This document shows, piece by piece, positions 17,838-26,377 of a stretch of 59,458 nt of DNA (the stretch's first letter is position 1; every line of letters begins with the position of its first letter). The position numbers were made by a program, and so were the translations under genes. The notes beneath the pieces are model-generated. The model saw nothing but the letters and a program-made list of their open reading frames with translations, had not been told where the DNA came from and ran no database searches. The DNA lies in assembly GCA_016235425.1 (NCBI GenBank), contig JACRLC010000035.1, forward strand, positions 1 through 59,458. Direction: 5' to 3'. This DNA comes from Chloroflexota bacterium (GTDB taxonomy: Bacteria > Chloroflexota > Anaerolineae > Anaerolineales > Villigracilaceae).

Positions 17838-18944
17838 ATGAAGAACATTGAAGAATATTATGCCCCGTGGGTCAAAGGGATTCCGATGTACATCTCGGCT
17901 CACATCGAAAAAGCGTGGAGGGATCCGTCATTACACCGCATGATGTCGAACGAGAACCCCAATCCGCCATCGGATAAAGTTCTGGACGCGATGGTCAGGT
18001 ACGCGAAGATGGCGAATCGCTATCCCGACCAGGGTCTGGTCGTGCGAAGCAAGATTGCCGAGATCAACGGCGCGGACGGGCCGCAGAACGTGATGATCGG
18101 CAACGGCTCCAGCGAAGTGTACGACAACATCTTCCGCATGTTCATCGAGCCGGGACAGGAAGTCATCCAGCACACACCATGCTTCGGCATCTATGGATTG
18201 CGCGGCAAACTTCTGGGCGCGAACATGGTCAGTGTGCCAATGGTCTACAAGGATAAATATCTGCATTACGATCCCGACGCCATTCTGGCCGCCATCACAG
18301 ACAAGACCAAGATCATCGTGGTTGCCAACCCAAACAACCCCACCGGCAACTTCATGGATCCCAAGCACTTCGTCACCATTGCAGAGACAGGCATCCCCTT
18401 CGTCATTGACGAGGCCTACGTGGAATACGCGGGACTTGGCGTGTCGCAGGTGCAGTTGACTAAGAAGTACAAGAACGTCCTGATCACCCGCACGCTCTCA
18501 AAGGCCTACGGCCTGGCGGGGATGCGCTTCGGATACACCATCGGCGCAAAGGAAGTGATTGACCAGATCTCCGGCTCGCTTCTTCCCTGGAACGTTGGCA
18601 CGATCCCGATGTGGGCGGCTCTCGCGGCCTTTGAAGATACAGAGGGACTCGCCGAGCGCGTCAAGTTCAATAACGAGGAAGTGGACTTCATCACCGAGTC
18701 ATTAAGCGACATTCCCGGCTTTGTCATCTTTCCATCGAAAGCCAATTACATCCTGTTCGATTGCGGTGAGACCGGCAAGACAGGCAAGGAAGTGCTGGCC
18801 TTCGCTGAAACGAAAGGCATCATCCTGCGCGGCGAGACCGAAAAATACGGAAGCAATGGCTGGTTCCGCGTGACCATCGGCACGAAGGAAGAGAATCGCA
18901 TGTTTGTGGACACGCTCCGCGAGTTCTTTGGAATGAAGAAGTAA
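17838..18944 (+). CDS. HisC-like class I/II PLP aminotransferase
   Basis: A 368-residue fold-type I PLP enzyme closest to histidinol-phosphate aminotransferase: VVANPNNPTGN, FVIDEAYVEY and TRTLSKAYGLAGMRFGY, with Lys222 as the PLP lysine and Arg230 nearby. GAGGAG lies upstream of the chosen ATG at 17838. No other histidine gene is near, so a role in this catabolic cluster is more likely: transamination of a phosphorylated amino compound, or a related decarboxylase. HisC relatives also include threonine-phosphate decarboxylase. Confidence 0.85.
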   Translation: MKNIEEYYAPWVKGIPMYISAHIEKAWRDPSLHRMMSNENPNPPSDKVLDAMVRYAKMANRYPDQGLVVRSKIAEINGADGPQNVMIGNGSSEVYDNIFRMFIEPGQEVIQHTPCFGIYGLRGKLLGANMVSVPMVYKDKYLHYDPDAILAAITDKTKIIVVANPNNPTGNFMDPKHFVTIAETGIPFVIDEAYVEYAGLGVSQVQLTKKYKNVLITRTLSKAYGLAGMRFGYTIGAKEVIDQISGSLLPWNVGTIPMWAALAAFEDTEGLAERVKFNNEEVDFITESLSDIPGFVIFPSKANYILFDCGETGKTGKEVLAFAETKGIILRGETEKYGSNGWFRVTIGTKEENRMFVDTLREFFGMKK

Positions 18945-18952
18945 TACACCAT

Positions 18953-19044
18953 CCGTCATTGCGAGGGCGCTTTTTGCCCGAAGCAATCTCCGCCATGATG
19001 TTTGAGATTGCTTCGTCGGGAAGAGCACCCTCCTCGCAATGACG
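18953..19044. repeat. REP-like palindrome, copy B
   Basis: Outer arms CGTCATTGCGAGGG and CCTCGCAATGACG, inner arms GAAGCAATCTC and GAGATTGCTTC. It lies between the aminotransferase and HAD genes. Confidence 0.85.
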
Positions 19045-19064
19045 GGAAGAGAAGGAAGGAAATC

Positions 19065-19826
19065 ATGTCAAAAATAAAAGCAGTGTTCTTTGACCAGGAC
19101 GGCGTGATCATTGACACCGAACGCGATGGTCACCGCGTGTCGTTCAACATGACTTTCAAGGAATTCGGCTTCACCGATGAGTGGGACGTGGAGTATTACC
19201 ACGAATTGCTCCAGGTGGGCGGCGGCAAGGAACGTATGAAGCACCACTGGAAGACCAAAGGCTTTTCCAAACCGCTGACCGAGGAAGAGATTGACAGCCT
19301 CGTCAAGGAAATGCACAAGCGCAAGACCGCGCTGTTCGTGGAACTGATCGAGACCGGGAAACTCCCTTTGAGGCCGGGCATCCACAGGTTCATGAAAGAG
19401 GCGATGGATGCAGGCTTGAAAGTCGCCGTCTGCACCACGTCCAATGAACAGGCCGCCAAAGCCATCACCGAGAAGGTCCTCTCGGATGTCAAATTCGAGA
19501 TCGTGCTGGCAGGCGACGTGGTCAGCAAAAAGAAACCCGATCCCGAAATCTACAACCTGGCCCTCTCCAAACTTGGACTCAACCCCGATGAAGTCATGGT
19601 AGTGGAAGATTCCAAGAACGGCGTGGCCGCATCCAAAGCCGCGGGGATCAAGACCGTCGTCACCACCAATCACTACACCGAAAAGGAAGACGTGAGCATC
19701 GGTGACGTGATCGTCTCCTGCCTCGGCGACCTCGATGGCGAGAAGGCCGTCCTTCGCAAAGGCGACTTGCCCGGCTTCGACGGTGTTGTCCACGTGAAGC
19801 AGTTGGTGGAGAAGTTCCGCGAGTAG
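19065..19826 (+). CDS. HAD-superfamily phosphatase (phosphoglycolate phosphatase/beta-phosphoglucomutase-like)
   Basis: A 253-residue HAD hydrolase: motif I FFDQDGVIIDTE (nucleophile D10, acid/base D12), motif II CTTSN, motif III KKKPDPEIY, motif IV VVEDSKNG. The helical cap after motif I marks subfamily IA. It removes phosphate from, or transfers it on, a small organophosphate in the cytoplasm. GAAGGAAGG precedes the chosen ATG. In the cluster it may dephosphorylate an end product or recycle a side product. Confidence 0.88.
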   Translation: MSKIKAVFFDQDGVIIDTERDGHRVSFNMTFKEFGFTDEWDVEYYHELLQVGGGKERMKHHWKTKGFSKPLTEEEIDSLVKEMHKRKTALFVELIETGKLPLRPGIHRFMKEAMDAGLKVAVCTTSNEQAAKAITEKVLSDVKFEIVLAGDVVSKKKPDPEIYNLALSKLGLNPDEVMVVEDSKNGVAASKAAGIKTVVTTNHYTEKEDVSIGDVIVSCLGDLDGEKAVLRKGDLPGFDGVVHVKQLVEKFRE

Positions 19827-19862
19827 ATGTGGAAGTAGACACGTAAACACGTAGACAGGTAC

Positions 19863-19906
19863 ACAGGTCAAAAGTCGCAGGTCGAAGGTTGCCCGGCTTT
19901 TGACCT
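19863..19906. other. Inverted repeat between the HAD and Nudix genes
   Basis: AGGTCAAAAG (19863-19872) and CTTTTGACCT (19897-19906) are perfectly complementary. It is preceded by a GTAGACACGTAAACACG-type filler repeat (19838-19860) with relatives at 37600-37634 and 39630-39655. It could form an mRNA hairpin. There is no T-tract, so a terminator role is uncertain. Confidence 0.4.
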
Positions 19907-19932
19907 GTGGCTTTCGAGCCTTTTGGGGCAGC

Positions 19933-20502
19933 ATGGATGAATTACTCGACATCGTGAACGATGAAGACATCGTCACCGGCCAGGAGATGAGATCAACTAT
20001 CCATCAACTTGGCTTGCAGCATCGCGGCGTGCACGTTTTCCTCTTCACTCACGATGGAATGTTATTGATCCAAAAAAGAAGCAAGGATCGCGCCGCGTTT
20101 CCGTCGGCGTGGGATTGCTCGGTTTCCGAACATGTCCAGGCGGGGGAAAGTTATTACGACGCGGCGATGCGCGGCATGAGGGAAGAAATGGGGCTGACGG
20201 AGATAAAGATCCAGCCCATCGTCAAATTCAAAATGAATTACGGACCGAACGACAATGAGATCAGCACGATCTATCGCGGTATTATTGACGCGGCGAACGT
20301 TAGGTTTGATCCGGTTGAAATCGAGGAGATCGAGTATCTTCGTCTCGAAGAACTGCAAAAAACGATGAACGAGTCAGACAAGATTTTCTGCGGCTGGTTC
20401 ATCCAAATGATCCGATGGTCTCAGGAAATGGATTCAGCCTTGCAGGTTCTGCGGAGCTACTCCTTGGATCCGCTTTTTGGGAATCACAAACCGCATCAAT
20501 AG
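19933..20502 (+). CDS. Nudix hydrolase (YfcD/isopentenyl-diphosphate-isomerase-like)
   Basis: A 189-residue Nudix protein with the box region EHVQAGESYYDAAMRGMR then EEMGL, matching the Nudix helix except that the first Gly is Glu and the Arg-Glu is Arg-Gly. The N-terminal DEDIVTGQEMRS and GVHVFLF resemble the YfcD/IDI-like group acting on diphosphates. The ATG at 19933 has a G-rich stretch just upstream; an upstream in-frame extension lacks one. It ends the rightward arm and overlaps the 3' end of the facing dehydrogenase gene by 7 nt. Its substrate is not known. Confidence 0.8.
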   Translation: MDELLDIVNDEDIVTGQEMRSTIHQLGLQHRGVHVFLFTHDGMLLIQKRSKDRAAFPSAWDCSVSEHVQAGESYYDAAMRGMREEMGLTEIKIQPIVKFKMNYGPNDNEISTIYRGIIDAANVRFDPVEIEEIEYLRLEELQKTMNESDKIFCGWFIQMIRWSQEMDSALQVLRSYSLDPLFGNHKPHQ

Positions 20503-22937
20503 GGTCTCCTCCTTTGTTTCAAATACCGGGCAATGGACTTGCCCGCCTTCATCCCTTCCAGTGCACAATGGTCGGCTATCTCAACGCCGCGCAATAGATT
20601 TCCCGCCACGAACACTCCCTGAACAGAAGAATGGAACTCTGCGTCAATTCTCGGCCCGCGTGTAACGGGGTTAATTTCCAACCCACCAAGCCGCGCAAGC
20701 TCATGTTCGGGAATCCAATCCCCCGTGAAGATGACCGTATCACATTCAACGATCTCGGTTTGTCCGTTGGCGTGTGTGAGTTCAATTCCTTCGACACGTT
20801 TCTGACCAAAGATATTCGATATTCGAGTATTTGGGATGATCGGCGTCCGAGTCCAAACATCTCCCAGTGCCCACTTTATCATCACATAAGGAAACTCGAT
20901 TTGATGATGCGCCTCCTCTGTCACCATCATTTCACACTTCACGCGAGCGTGTACCAAAGTCATTAAAGCAGATAGACTCACCAATTCCGCCCCGATGATC
21001 ACCGCGCGTTTGCCAACAGTTAAATGCTCCTGGTGAACGAATCTCTGTAAGGAGCCGGTGGTAAAAATTCCCTGAGGCCTGGTGCCTGGAATCAGCCTCG
21101 CTGAACGCGGCCTCTCACGCACACCTGTCGCGAGCAAAACAGTTTGTGTCTCGATTTCGCCCAGACCGTTTGGAGAAGTAAAACTTAACTTCCTGCTCCT
21201 GGCGTCATCTTCGCTGGTAGATTTCCACTCTGTAATCGTCGTGGACGTCCAAACCTCCACCCCCATCTTCTCCGCCAACTCACGGTAATGACGCGCGTAA
21301 CGCGGCCCGGAATACATCCTCCACAAATCCGCGCGGCCAAACCCCGTGTGGTGGCAAAAACGCGGCATTCCTCCCGCTTCGGGTTCCCGGTCAACCACAA
21401 GCACATCCCGAATCCCCTGCTTCTTCAACTCAATCGCCGTTGCCAACCCGGCTGGACCAGCGCCGACGATAAGAACTTCTTTCATCATAGTGCGCCCCGA
21501 TAGAGGCGAAGCAATCTCCCTCACGACGGCTGGGGATTGCTTCGTCGCTGTCACTCCTCGCAATGACGTGAGTAATGCCGCGTGACAATTGAATCCCTGG
21601 CAGCGCCCCTGTGATGCGCGCGTGCGCCTTCGCAATCCATCCAAATTCGGCGCGGGGATGGCCGCATTCAGCGCATCGCGCAATTCGCCGCGCGAGACTC
21701 TTTCGCAGTGGCAAACCATTTCCCCATAAGCAGGATCATCCGCGATCATCTCCGCGTTTTGATGCGGCCTCATCCCGGCCTGTCCAATGTATGGCATCTT
21801 CACGGGCTTGAAATCATCCTTCAACTTCAAGTCCAACCCCGCCTCACCCAACAACTCGACCGCGTACTCGGCAATCCCCAGTGCCGCCGAAACGCCCGTA
21901 GAGCGAATCCCGCCCACGCACAAATATCTTTGCGCCGCGTGCATCTCGATCTGGTAATCGCTATGCTCAGCCGCGGCGCGCAGGCCTGAATACATCGCGG
22001 TCACTTCTTCATCGAGCAGTTGCGGCAAAATGTCGCGGCTTTTGTCCAGCAAAAACTTCAAGCCATCGGCGGTGGTCTGCGTGGCAGTTTTATCGTCCAG
22101 GTTTTCGGCGGTCGGGCCGAGCAAAATATTTCCGTAAACGGTTGGGCTGATCAACACGCCCTTTGTGATGGATGTTGGCACTGGAAGCAAAACGTGATTA
22201 ACGAGAGGACGCGCCAATTTATCGTAGACGATCAACTGCCCGCGTCGCGGCGTGACCTTGAACTGGGCGTGCCCAAAATGGGCATTGATCTCATCTGAAA
22301 ACAATCCCGCCGCGTTGACGATGTAACGCGCCTGGACGGCCTCGCTCCCAAACGACAGACGATTAACAATAGACCACGGTCCGTCATCCACCGTCTGTGG
22401 TCGAATTTCCTTGACCTGAAAATTAAGAAACAACTCCACCCCATTCAACACTGCCTGATACGCACAAGCCAGTGGAACCGTAAAGGTGCAGAGAATTCCC
22501 TCCCCCGGCACAAGCAGTCCACCCAACGCGCCTTTGTTGATGTGCGGCTCGCGGCGATAAATTTCCTCTGTGGAAATAATTTCAACATCCATCACGCCAT
22601 TTTCATGAGCTTTTTTCAACAGCAAGGGCAGGGAATCGAACTGCTCCTGATTCCATGCAATGAGAATTGCCCCCAGCCGTTCGTGCGGAATGTTCGCCTC
22701 CGGCATGAACTTGTCCATCAGCGCGTAGCTGCGACGCATGAGACGCGCTTCCAGCGAGCCGGGTTTTGCATCGAAACCCGTGTGCCAGATGGCCGTGCTC
22801 GCCTTCGAGGTCCCCATCCCTACATCGGGATTTGCTTCCACCAAAGCAACTTTGAGTTGATACCGGGAAAGCTCTCGTGCAATTGCGCTTCCCACCACCC
22901 CCGCGCCAATGACTGCGATGTCGTATGTAGTGTTCAT
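20496..22937 (-). CDS. GlpA-type glycerol-3-phosphate dehydrogenase joined in frame to its NAD/FAD oxidoreductase partner
   Basis: A single 813-residue frame. Residues 1-~455: FAD-dependent dehydrogenase (YDIAVIGAGVVGSAIAREL) ending in a BFD-type [2Fe-2S] domain (VCHCERVSRGE and RCQGFNC). Residues ~485-813: a second flavoprotein starting MMKEVLIVGAGPAGLA with a second nucleotide site (KRAVIIGAE) and the C-terminal GVFVAGNLL. In Thermotoga and related anaerobes these are separate adjacent genes next to glycerol kinase. Here residues ~457-483 (LRGVTATKQS and following) are the translation of REP copy C. The second part could also be made separately from the Met codons at 21488/21485. The pair would oxidise glycerol 3-phosphate to dihydroxyacetone phosphate with electrons to NAD or another carrier. 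Confidence 0.85.
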   Translation of the reverse strand: MNTTYDIAVIGAGVVGSAIARELSRYQLKVALVEANPDVGMGTSKASTAIWHTGFDAKPGSLEARLMRRSYALMDKFMPEANIPHERLGAILIAWNQEQFDSLPLLLKKAHENGVMDVEIISTEEIYRREPHINKGALGGLLVPGEGILCTFTVPLACAYQAVLNGVELFLNFQVKEIRPQTVDDGPWSIVNRLSFGSEAVQARYIVNAAGLFSDEINAHFGHAQFKVTPRRGQLIVYDKLARPLVNHVLLPVPTSITKGVLISPTVYGNILLGPTAENLDDKTATQTTADGLKFLLDKSRDILPQLLDEEVTAMYSGLRAAAEHSDYQIEMHAAQRYLCVGGIRSTGVSAALGIAEYAVELLGEAGLDLKLKDDFKPVKMPYIGQAGMRPHQNAEMIADDPAYGEMVCHCERVSRGELRDALNAAIPAPNLDGLRRRTRASQGRCQGFNCHAALLTSLRGVTATKQSPAVVREIASPLSGRTMMKEVLIVGAGPAGLATAIELKKQGIRDVLVVDREPEAGGMPRFCHHTGFGRADLWRMYSGPRYARHYRELAEKMGVEVWTSTTITEWKSTSEDDARSRKLSFTSPNGLGEIETQTVLLATGVRERPRSARLIPGTRPQGIFTTGSLQRFVHQEHLTVGKRAVIIGAELVSLSALMTLVHARVKCEMMVTEEAHHQIEFPYVMIKWALGDVWTRTPIIPNTRISNIFGQKRVEGIELTHANGQTEIVECDTVIFTGDWIPEHELARLGGLEINPVTRGPRIDAEFHSSVQGVFVAGNLLRGVEIADHCALEGMKAGKSIARYLKQRRRPY
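21491..21568. repeat. REP-like palindrome, copy C, in frame inside a protein gene
   Basis: Right arm CTCCTCGCAATGACG and inner arms GCGAAGCAATCTCC and GGGGATTGCTTCGTCG are kept; the left outer arm is degenerate. It is translated on the minus strand as the linker between the dehydrogenase and oxidoreductase halves. Confidence 0.85.
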
Positions 22938-22950
22938 GTTATCTCAAATG

Positions 22951-23098
22951 ATGTCATTGCCCCGCCAAAGAACGGCGGGATTCCGAGGAGGGTGCTCTTC
23001 CCGACAAAGCAATCTCCTGTTAATAGGCAAATCCCATCGAAGAACTCCTTCCGATTAACCGGGGATTGCTTCGGGCAAAAAACGCCCTCGCAATGACA
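22951..23098. repeat. REP-like palindrome, copy D (extended)
   Basis: Arms TGTCATTGCCCCGCC and CCCTCGCAATGACA with inner GCAATCTCC and GGGGATTGCTTCG and a longer central segment than other copies. It occupies the whole gap between glpK and the dehydrogenase gene. Confidence 0.8.
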
Positions 23099-24589
23099 TT
23101 AGGAATGAAACGTCTTCACCGCTTCCACCGCCTTCTTCCATTGATCCAGTTTCTTTGCTCTTTCTTCTTCCTTCATCTCCGGCGAATAGACTGCTTCTGA
23201 TTTCCAGCGTGAAGCGAGCTCGTCGAATGATAACCCCAGGGCTGAGACGCCTGCAAGGTTGGCAATGCCGATTGCGGTGGCTTCCAACGCGGCAGAGACA
23301 CGGACTTCGATGTTCAACAAGTCTGCGATCATTTGCATGAGGTAGGGATTGCCCGACGGGCCGCCATCCACTTTTAGATGAGGAGGTGTTTTGCCTGCAT
23401 CCTGCGACATGGCCGTGACGACTTCGTAGACGCGGCAGGCAATTCCATCCAGCGTGGCGCGGACGATGTCATCGGAAGTCGTACTGCGGTTGAGGCCGAA
23501 CATCGCACCGCGCACGTCAGTTCGCCAGTGCGGGGCGGCAAGTCCCTGCAAAGCGGGGATGACGATCACCCCCATGTCCGTGGATTGTTTCGCGGCATCG
23601 TGGCTCGATGCGGAATCAGGGATTACTTTCAAATTGTCGCGAAGCCACTGCACAGCGGAACCTGTGACGAAAATCCCGCCATCGAAAGCATAAGCAGTGT
23701 GTCCGTCAAAATTCCAGCCGACGGTGGTCAGCAAGCCGTTGTTTGAAAGCTCCGGCCTGCCGCCGATGTTCATCAAAAGGAAACTGCCCGTGCCAAAGGA
23801 GCATTTCATTTCGCCCGCGTTGAAACAGGCCTGGCCGAAGAGCGCAGCCTGCTGGTCAACGAGCAGGGCATGTAGGGGGAGCGGCTTGCCCGTCCCCGAA
23901 AAATCCACGTCGCCGATGTAGCCTGCCGAAGGCATGACCTCAGGCAACATGCACTTTGGAACGTCGAATAATGCCAGCAATTCATCATCCCACTCGAAGC
24001 GATTCATGTCGAACAGGAGCGTGCGTGAAGCAGTGGATGGGTCGGTTACGTGCAGTTTGCCTTGTGTGAGAGACCAGATCACCCACGTCTCTGTGGTGCC
24101 AAATTTGAGCTTGCCGTCGTGCGCTTGTTTGCGAATGTCGGGATAATTTTCAAACACCCATTTGAGTTTGGGCGCGGAAAAATAGCTGTCGAGGATGAGT
24201 CCTGTTTTTTGCCTCAGCAGGTTCGGGTCCACGCGGGAAGCGGTGTCCTGAGCCAGTCGAAGGGCGAGCGCTTTACAAACGGATTCTCCTCTCGTGTCCT
24301 GCCAGACGATGGCGGGAGTCACAGGTTCCCCTGTGTCTTTGTCCCAGACGATAAAGGTTTCGCCCTGGTTATCGAAGCCGACCGCGGCGATATCATATTT
24401 TTCGAGAAGAGGCGCGCACGCTTCTTTGACGGTACGGACGATGTCTCGCGGGTTTTGCTCGACCCAGCCTGGGCGTGGAAACTGCGCGGGCAACGCGACC
24501 GAGTTCGAGGTCACGAATGAACCGTTTTCGTCCAGGATGACGGCGGTGGTTTGTGTTGTGCCTTGATCAATGCCGAGAAGATACTTCAT
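23099..24589 (-). CDS. glpK: Glycerol kinase (FGGY family)
   Basis: A 496-residue FGGY kinase: MKYLLGIDQGTTQTTAVILD at the N-terminal phosphate loop, AIVWQDTRGE, CSFGTGSFLLMN and AYAFDGGIFVTGSAVQWLRD in the active-site region; length matches GlpK (about 500). It makes glycerol 3-phosphate from glycerol and ATP for the adjacent dehydrogenase. Residues ~109-116 (ALRLAQDT) are an insertion relative to usual GlpK and are encoded by a dispersed repeat fragment (24244-24264). GGAGGG abuts two consecutive ATGs (24592, 24589); I chose the second for spacing. No glycerol facilitator is adjacent. Confidence 0.9.
   Translation of the reverse strand: MKYLLGIDQGTTQTTAVILDENGSFVTSNSVALPAQFPRPGWVEQNPRDIVRTVKEACAPLLEKYDIAAVGFDNQGETFIVWDKDTGEPVTPAIVWQDTRGESVCKALALRLAQDTASRVDPNLLRQKTGLILDSYFSAPKLKWVFENYPDIRKQAHDGKLKFGTTETWVIWSLTQGKLHVTDPSTASRTLLFDMNRFEWDDELLALFDVPKCMLPEVMPSAGYIGDVDFSGTGKPLPLHALLVDQQAALFGQACFNAGEMKCSFGTGSFLLMNIGGRPELSNNGLLTTVGWNFDGHTAYAFDGGIFVTGSAVQWLRDNLKVIPDSASSHDAAKQSTDMGVIVIPALQGLAAPHWRTDVRGAMFGLNRSTTSDDIVRATLDGIACRVYEVVTAMSQDAGKTPPHLKVDGGPSGNPYLMQMIADLLNIEVRVSAALEATAIGIANLAGVSALGLSFDELASRWKSEAVYSPEMKEEERAKKLDQWKKAVEAVKTFHS
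24244..24264. repeat. Dispersed CCTGAGCNNGTCGAAGG repeat fragment inside glpK
   Basis: The plus strand reads TGTCCTGAGCCAGTCGAAGG. The same core appears at 27548-27563 and in relaxed form at 31091-31110, both between genes. It sits at a point where the GlpK protein is longer than its family. Confidence 0.7.
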
Positions 24590-24652
24590 CATCCCTCCAA
24601 AAAAAGAACGCGGCACCCCGAACGAGATGCCGCGTTTCCTGAACGTGAAAGG

Positions 24653-26182
24653 TTAGTCGTTATATTGCGCTTCGATCTCGGCGATCTTGGCCTGACGTTC
24701 CTTGATGCGGTCGCCGGTAGGCGGGCCTTCAAAGCGTTTGTTTTCAACAGCAACCCACAAGATCCCCATAACGATGACCATGGCAACTGTGAGATAGAAA
24801 ACCTTCTCGTTCGGCGGCTGGAAGCCGGTGATGGCGAGCACAAACCCGCCAATCACGGACACAACCGCAAGAGGCTTGGAGAGACCCTTGAGGTCGAACG
24901 GGCCTTTCTGCGTCCACGTTTTGCCTTCTGCGAAGAAACCAGCCACAACAGGCGAGATGTACGAGAAGTACAGGAAGACTGCGCAGGCCGTGGCAAGCAC
25001 CACGAAGGCGTTGGCATAAACGGTGGAAAGCCACGCGAAGAATGCAACCACCCAGATGGAATAGGTGGGAGTGCGATATTTTCTGTCAACGTGGGAAAGG
25101 AAACCCGAAGCGGGCAGGCCGCCGTCGCGTGCGAAGGCAAAGGTCATGCGGGAGGCGGATGTGAGACCGGCCAGGCCGCAGAGGTAGTTGGCCGCTACGA
25201 TGCCGACGAAGAGCACGTAAAGCAGCCACTGCGGCATGAGGGAGCTTTCCATCACGTAGAAGAAAGCGCCCCAGCCTTTCGATGCGCCCTCCTCCACACT
25301 TGGCATTGCCAGCACGAAGGATGCCACCATGAAGTAACCGAACAGCACGGAATAGAACACGGACTGCCACATGCCCTTCGGCACGTTCACCTGGGCATCG
25401 TGCGTTTCTTCCGATGTGTGAGCGGAGGCATCGTATCCGGTGATGGTGTAGCAGACGAGGATCAGGCCGAACAGGAAGGCAAAGCCAAGATTTTCCGTGC
25501 GCGGGAATACCCCACCACCCGGGTCGCCTGTGAAGTTGCTGAACGTGAACAGGCGTGAAAAATCAAGCGCAACCGGCGAGAAGACCAGCAAAGAAATGGT
25601 CAGCAGGATTGCAACGACGAAGATGAGGTAGCCGCTGAAGTCGGTCAGCTTTGTGGTGAGTTCAATGCCGTAGTGATTGAAGAGGGCATGGGAAATCAGG
25701 ATCACTGCCACGCCAAGCAATTGGTGCATGACCGTAAACGAGGCTGGATCCATCTTGAAAATGCCCACCAGGACGAGGTCACGGAAGAGGAGCCAGACAC
25801 CCACATCCACCGAGGAGACCACGAAAACGAGGCCGAGAACGTTGAACCAGGCTGTCACCCAGCCCCAGGCGCGTCCGCCGAGGATGGAGGCCCAGTGATA
25901 TAAGCCGCCCGCCGTGGGATACGCCGAAGCGATCTGCCCCATGGATAGGGCAACGATGATCGCGACCGCGCCGCCGACGAGCCAGCCTATCCCGATGCCA
26001 GCGCCGCCGGTTGAACTGAAACCTGTGGGAAATGTAGTGATGCCGCCCGCGAGAATACAAATGATGGAAAACGAAATTGCGAAATTAGAAAACCCGCTCA
26101 TGCGCCGCGCAAGCTGCTGGGCGTAGCCCATGTTGTGCAGGATTTTCTTGTCGTGCTCTTGCACCTTGTCATTCTTGCTCAT
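24653..26182 (-). CDS. APC-superfamily amino acid/amine (GABA/choline-type) permease 2
   Basis: A 509-residue permease with about 12 membrane segments. FSNFAISFSIICILAGG and the following TTFPTGF are typical of the Bat1/GABA/choline branch of the APC superfamily, as is ASAYPTAGGLYHWAS. It should import an amino acid or amine. AAAGGAG precedes the ATG chosen at 26182; an in-frame upstream Met lacks a better site. It lies 63 nt upstream of glpK on the same strand, linking amine uptake to glycerol-phosphate enzymes. Confidence 0.87.
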   Translation of the reverse strand: MSKNDKVQEHDKKILHNMGYAQQLARRMSGFSNFAISFSIICILAGGITTFPTGFSSTGGAGIGIGWLVGGAVAIIVALSMGQIASAYPTAGGLYHWASILGGRAWGWVTAWFNVLGLVFVVSSVDVGVWLLFRDLVLVGIFKMDPASFTVMHQLLGVAVILISHALFNHYGIELTTKLTDFSGYLIFVVAILLTISLLVFSPVALDFSRLFTFSNFTGDPGGGVFPRTENLGFAFLFGLILVCYTITGYDASAHTSEETHDAQVNVPKGMWQSVFYSVLFGYFMVASFVLAMPSVEEGASKGWGAFFYVMESSLMPQWLLYVLFVGIVAANYLCGLAGLTSASRMTFAFARDGGLPASGFLSHVDRKYRTPTYSIWVVAFFAWLSTVYANAFVVLATACAVFLYFSYISPVVAGFFAEGKTWTQKGPFDLKGLSKPLAVVSVIGGFVLAITGFQPPNEKVFYLTVAMVIVMGILWVAVENKRFEGPPTGDRIKERQAKIAEIEAQYND

Positions 26183-26377
26183 ACGTAAAATCTCCTTTGG
26201 CAAAATTTGGAATTACACGTTGAGAAACCAGAACCGGACGCATAGAATGTTATTGGAGATAAGTAACCTCCTCCTCATCCCAAAAATGGGATAGCTGCAC
26301 AGATTTGATAACGTAACACCGAGGCAAAAAAAAGGGTACGAAAATTTTTATGCGATTTTCGACCGCCGGTCGGGTGT

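Noticed and set aside
17838-18944. Histidine biosynthesis gene hisC
   Set aside because: The fold and motifs fit, but no other his gene is near and it lies in a DeoR-headed catabolic arm, so the symbol was not used.
24551-25558. 335-codon plus-strand frame opposite the second APC permease
   Set aside because: His/Glu/Arg-rich composition typical of antisense of a membrane protein; no motif.
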